Shown here: one piece after another, positions 63,201 to 64,000 of the stretch
How positions within the stretch are numbered: the first letter of the stretch is position 1
Layout of the letters: each line of letters begins with the position of its first letter
NCBI GenBank assembly: GCA_035048485.1
Contig: CM068582.1
Coordinates: 19,975,570 to 20,039,569 of the forward strand
Source: Pteria penguin
Taxonomy: Eukaryota > Mollusca > Bivalvia > Pterioida > Pteriidae
Length of the DNA stretch: 64,000 nucleotides
Reading direction: 5' to 3'
Made by a program: the position numbers and the translations under genes
The notes under the pieces: generated by a model
Databases searched by the model: none
The model's input: the letters and a program-made list of their open reading frames with translations, nothing else
Told to the model about the DNA's origin: nothing

Positions 63201-64000
63201 CACATCTGATGAGATGCCTCTGTAGCTATGTGGACTTAAGTGCTGCTCTTTATTTCGATGAAACAATTGCAATCTGAAATGATCTGTATGTTTGAAAAAT
63301 GAAAGTTTGCTGGAGTGTATGTTGTCTAGTATTTGTGATATGGAGTGTGTTTGTTACAATGAACTTAATAATTGTATGCTGCATGGATAGTAGCATTCAC
63401 CTGTATTGGGGAATTTGTCTAAATTTGCTAAGGTAGAATTGCTGGACTTAAAAGGCCATGTAGCGCCTCATCTCTGATGATGTGCCTCTGTATGTATGTG
63501 GAATTAAGTGCTGACCCGACACTCCACAATCCCTTCACATCTGATGAGATGCCTCTGTAGGTATATGGACTTAAGTGCTGCTCTTTATTTTGATGAAAGA
63601 ATTGACCTCTGAGAAGATATATCGGTTTGAAAAATGAAAGTTTGCTGTAGTTTATGTTGTCTAGTATTTGTAATATGGAGTCTGTTTGTTACAATGAACT
63701 TAAAACTTGTATGCTGCATGTATAATAGCATTCACTTGTATTGGGAAATTTGTCCAAATTTGCTAAGTGGAATTACTGCATAGAAAGGCCATGTAGCGCC
63801 TCATCTCAGATGATGTGCCTCTGTATATCTGTGGGATTAAGTGCTGACCCGACACCCCACAATCCCGTCACATCTGATGAGATGCCTCTGTAGCTATGTG
63901 GATTTAAGTGCTGCTCTTTATTTTGATGAAAGAATTGACCTCGGAGAAGATCTATCGGTTTGAAAAATAAAAGTTTGCTGTAGTTTATGTTGTCTATTGT
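51205..64000 (+). repeat. ~332-bp monomer tandem array with higher-order structure, open at right edge
   Basis: A core GGCCATGTAGCGTCTCATCT recurs about every 332 bp (for example 54519, 54850, 55184, 55517, 57120, 57453, 57782, 61116, 61449, 61787, 62120, 62453). Each monomer contains two related half-modules, CATCTCAGATGATGTGCCTC and CACATCTGATGAGRTGCCTC, about 85 bp apart. Copies at 51.2-53.3 kb are the most diverged; from about 56.9 kb near-identical blocks recur at 2.5 kb and then 1.67 kb. Small open frames on both strands recur once per monomer but are always closed by stops, so it is not an active coding array. Some monomers read C-x3-F-x5-L-x2-H-x3-H. Confidence 0.95.

Overview
The window is eukaryotic nuclear DNA. 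It is AT-rich, with spliced genes, introns of 1-5 kb, and heavy loads of satellites, foldback elements, tRNA-derived SINEs and Helitron-like elements. The repeat types (elements with central tandem arrays, a SINE ending in a CAAT-type tail) and the metaxin sequence suggest a mollusc, most likely a bivalve. That taxon call is inference; no ribosomal or mitochondrial marker is present.

Two genes can be reconstructed by splicing. (1) Plus strand, 462-11,547: the 3' six exons of a gene whose start lies left of the window. It encodes an RG-rich, low-complexity protein ending in a basic/acidic helical tail that resembles the C-terminal tails of PYM1 and eIF2A. Its identity is not established. (2) Minus strand, 43,035-18,237: a complete nine-exon metaxin-2 gene (MTX2, 260 aa), a subunit of the mitochondrial outer-membrane import/assembly machinery. 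All splice phases close, and it aligns from end to end with the family. The two genes converge, with a 59-bp satellite array (13.03-17.23 kb) between their 3' ends.

Layout: 0-12.5 kb, gene 1 with a 55-bp minisatellite, a hAT-type MITE with a perfect 8-bp target duplication, and Helitron-like elements in its introns. 13.0-17.2 kb, 59-bp satellite. 18.2-43.0 kb, MTX2. Its introns hold two Helitron-like elements with 145/146-bp central arrays, a 47-bp satellite, SINEs, a 4-kb segment bounded by about 130-bp inverted repeats, foldback MITEs, a degenerate minisatellite, and a 1.46-kb Tc1/mariner-type element. 43-51 kb, intergenic DNA with a long foldback element, a paralogue of the empty insertion site of the 1.46-kb element, a Tigger/pogo-type element and another Helitron-like element. 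51.2-64.0 kb, a tandem array of about 332-bp monomers organised into higher-order repeats of 2.5 kb and 1.67 kb. It runs off the right edge, and its monomers carry what look like decayed C2H2 zinc-finger half-motifs.

Most long open frames in the window lie in tandem repeats or transposons and are not genes. No prokaryotic features, CRISPR arrays or confident functional tRNA/rRNA genes were seen.
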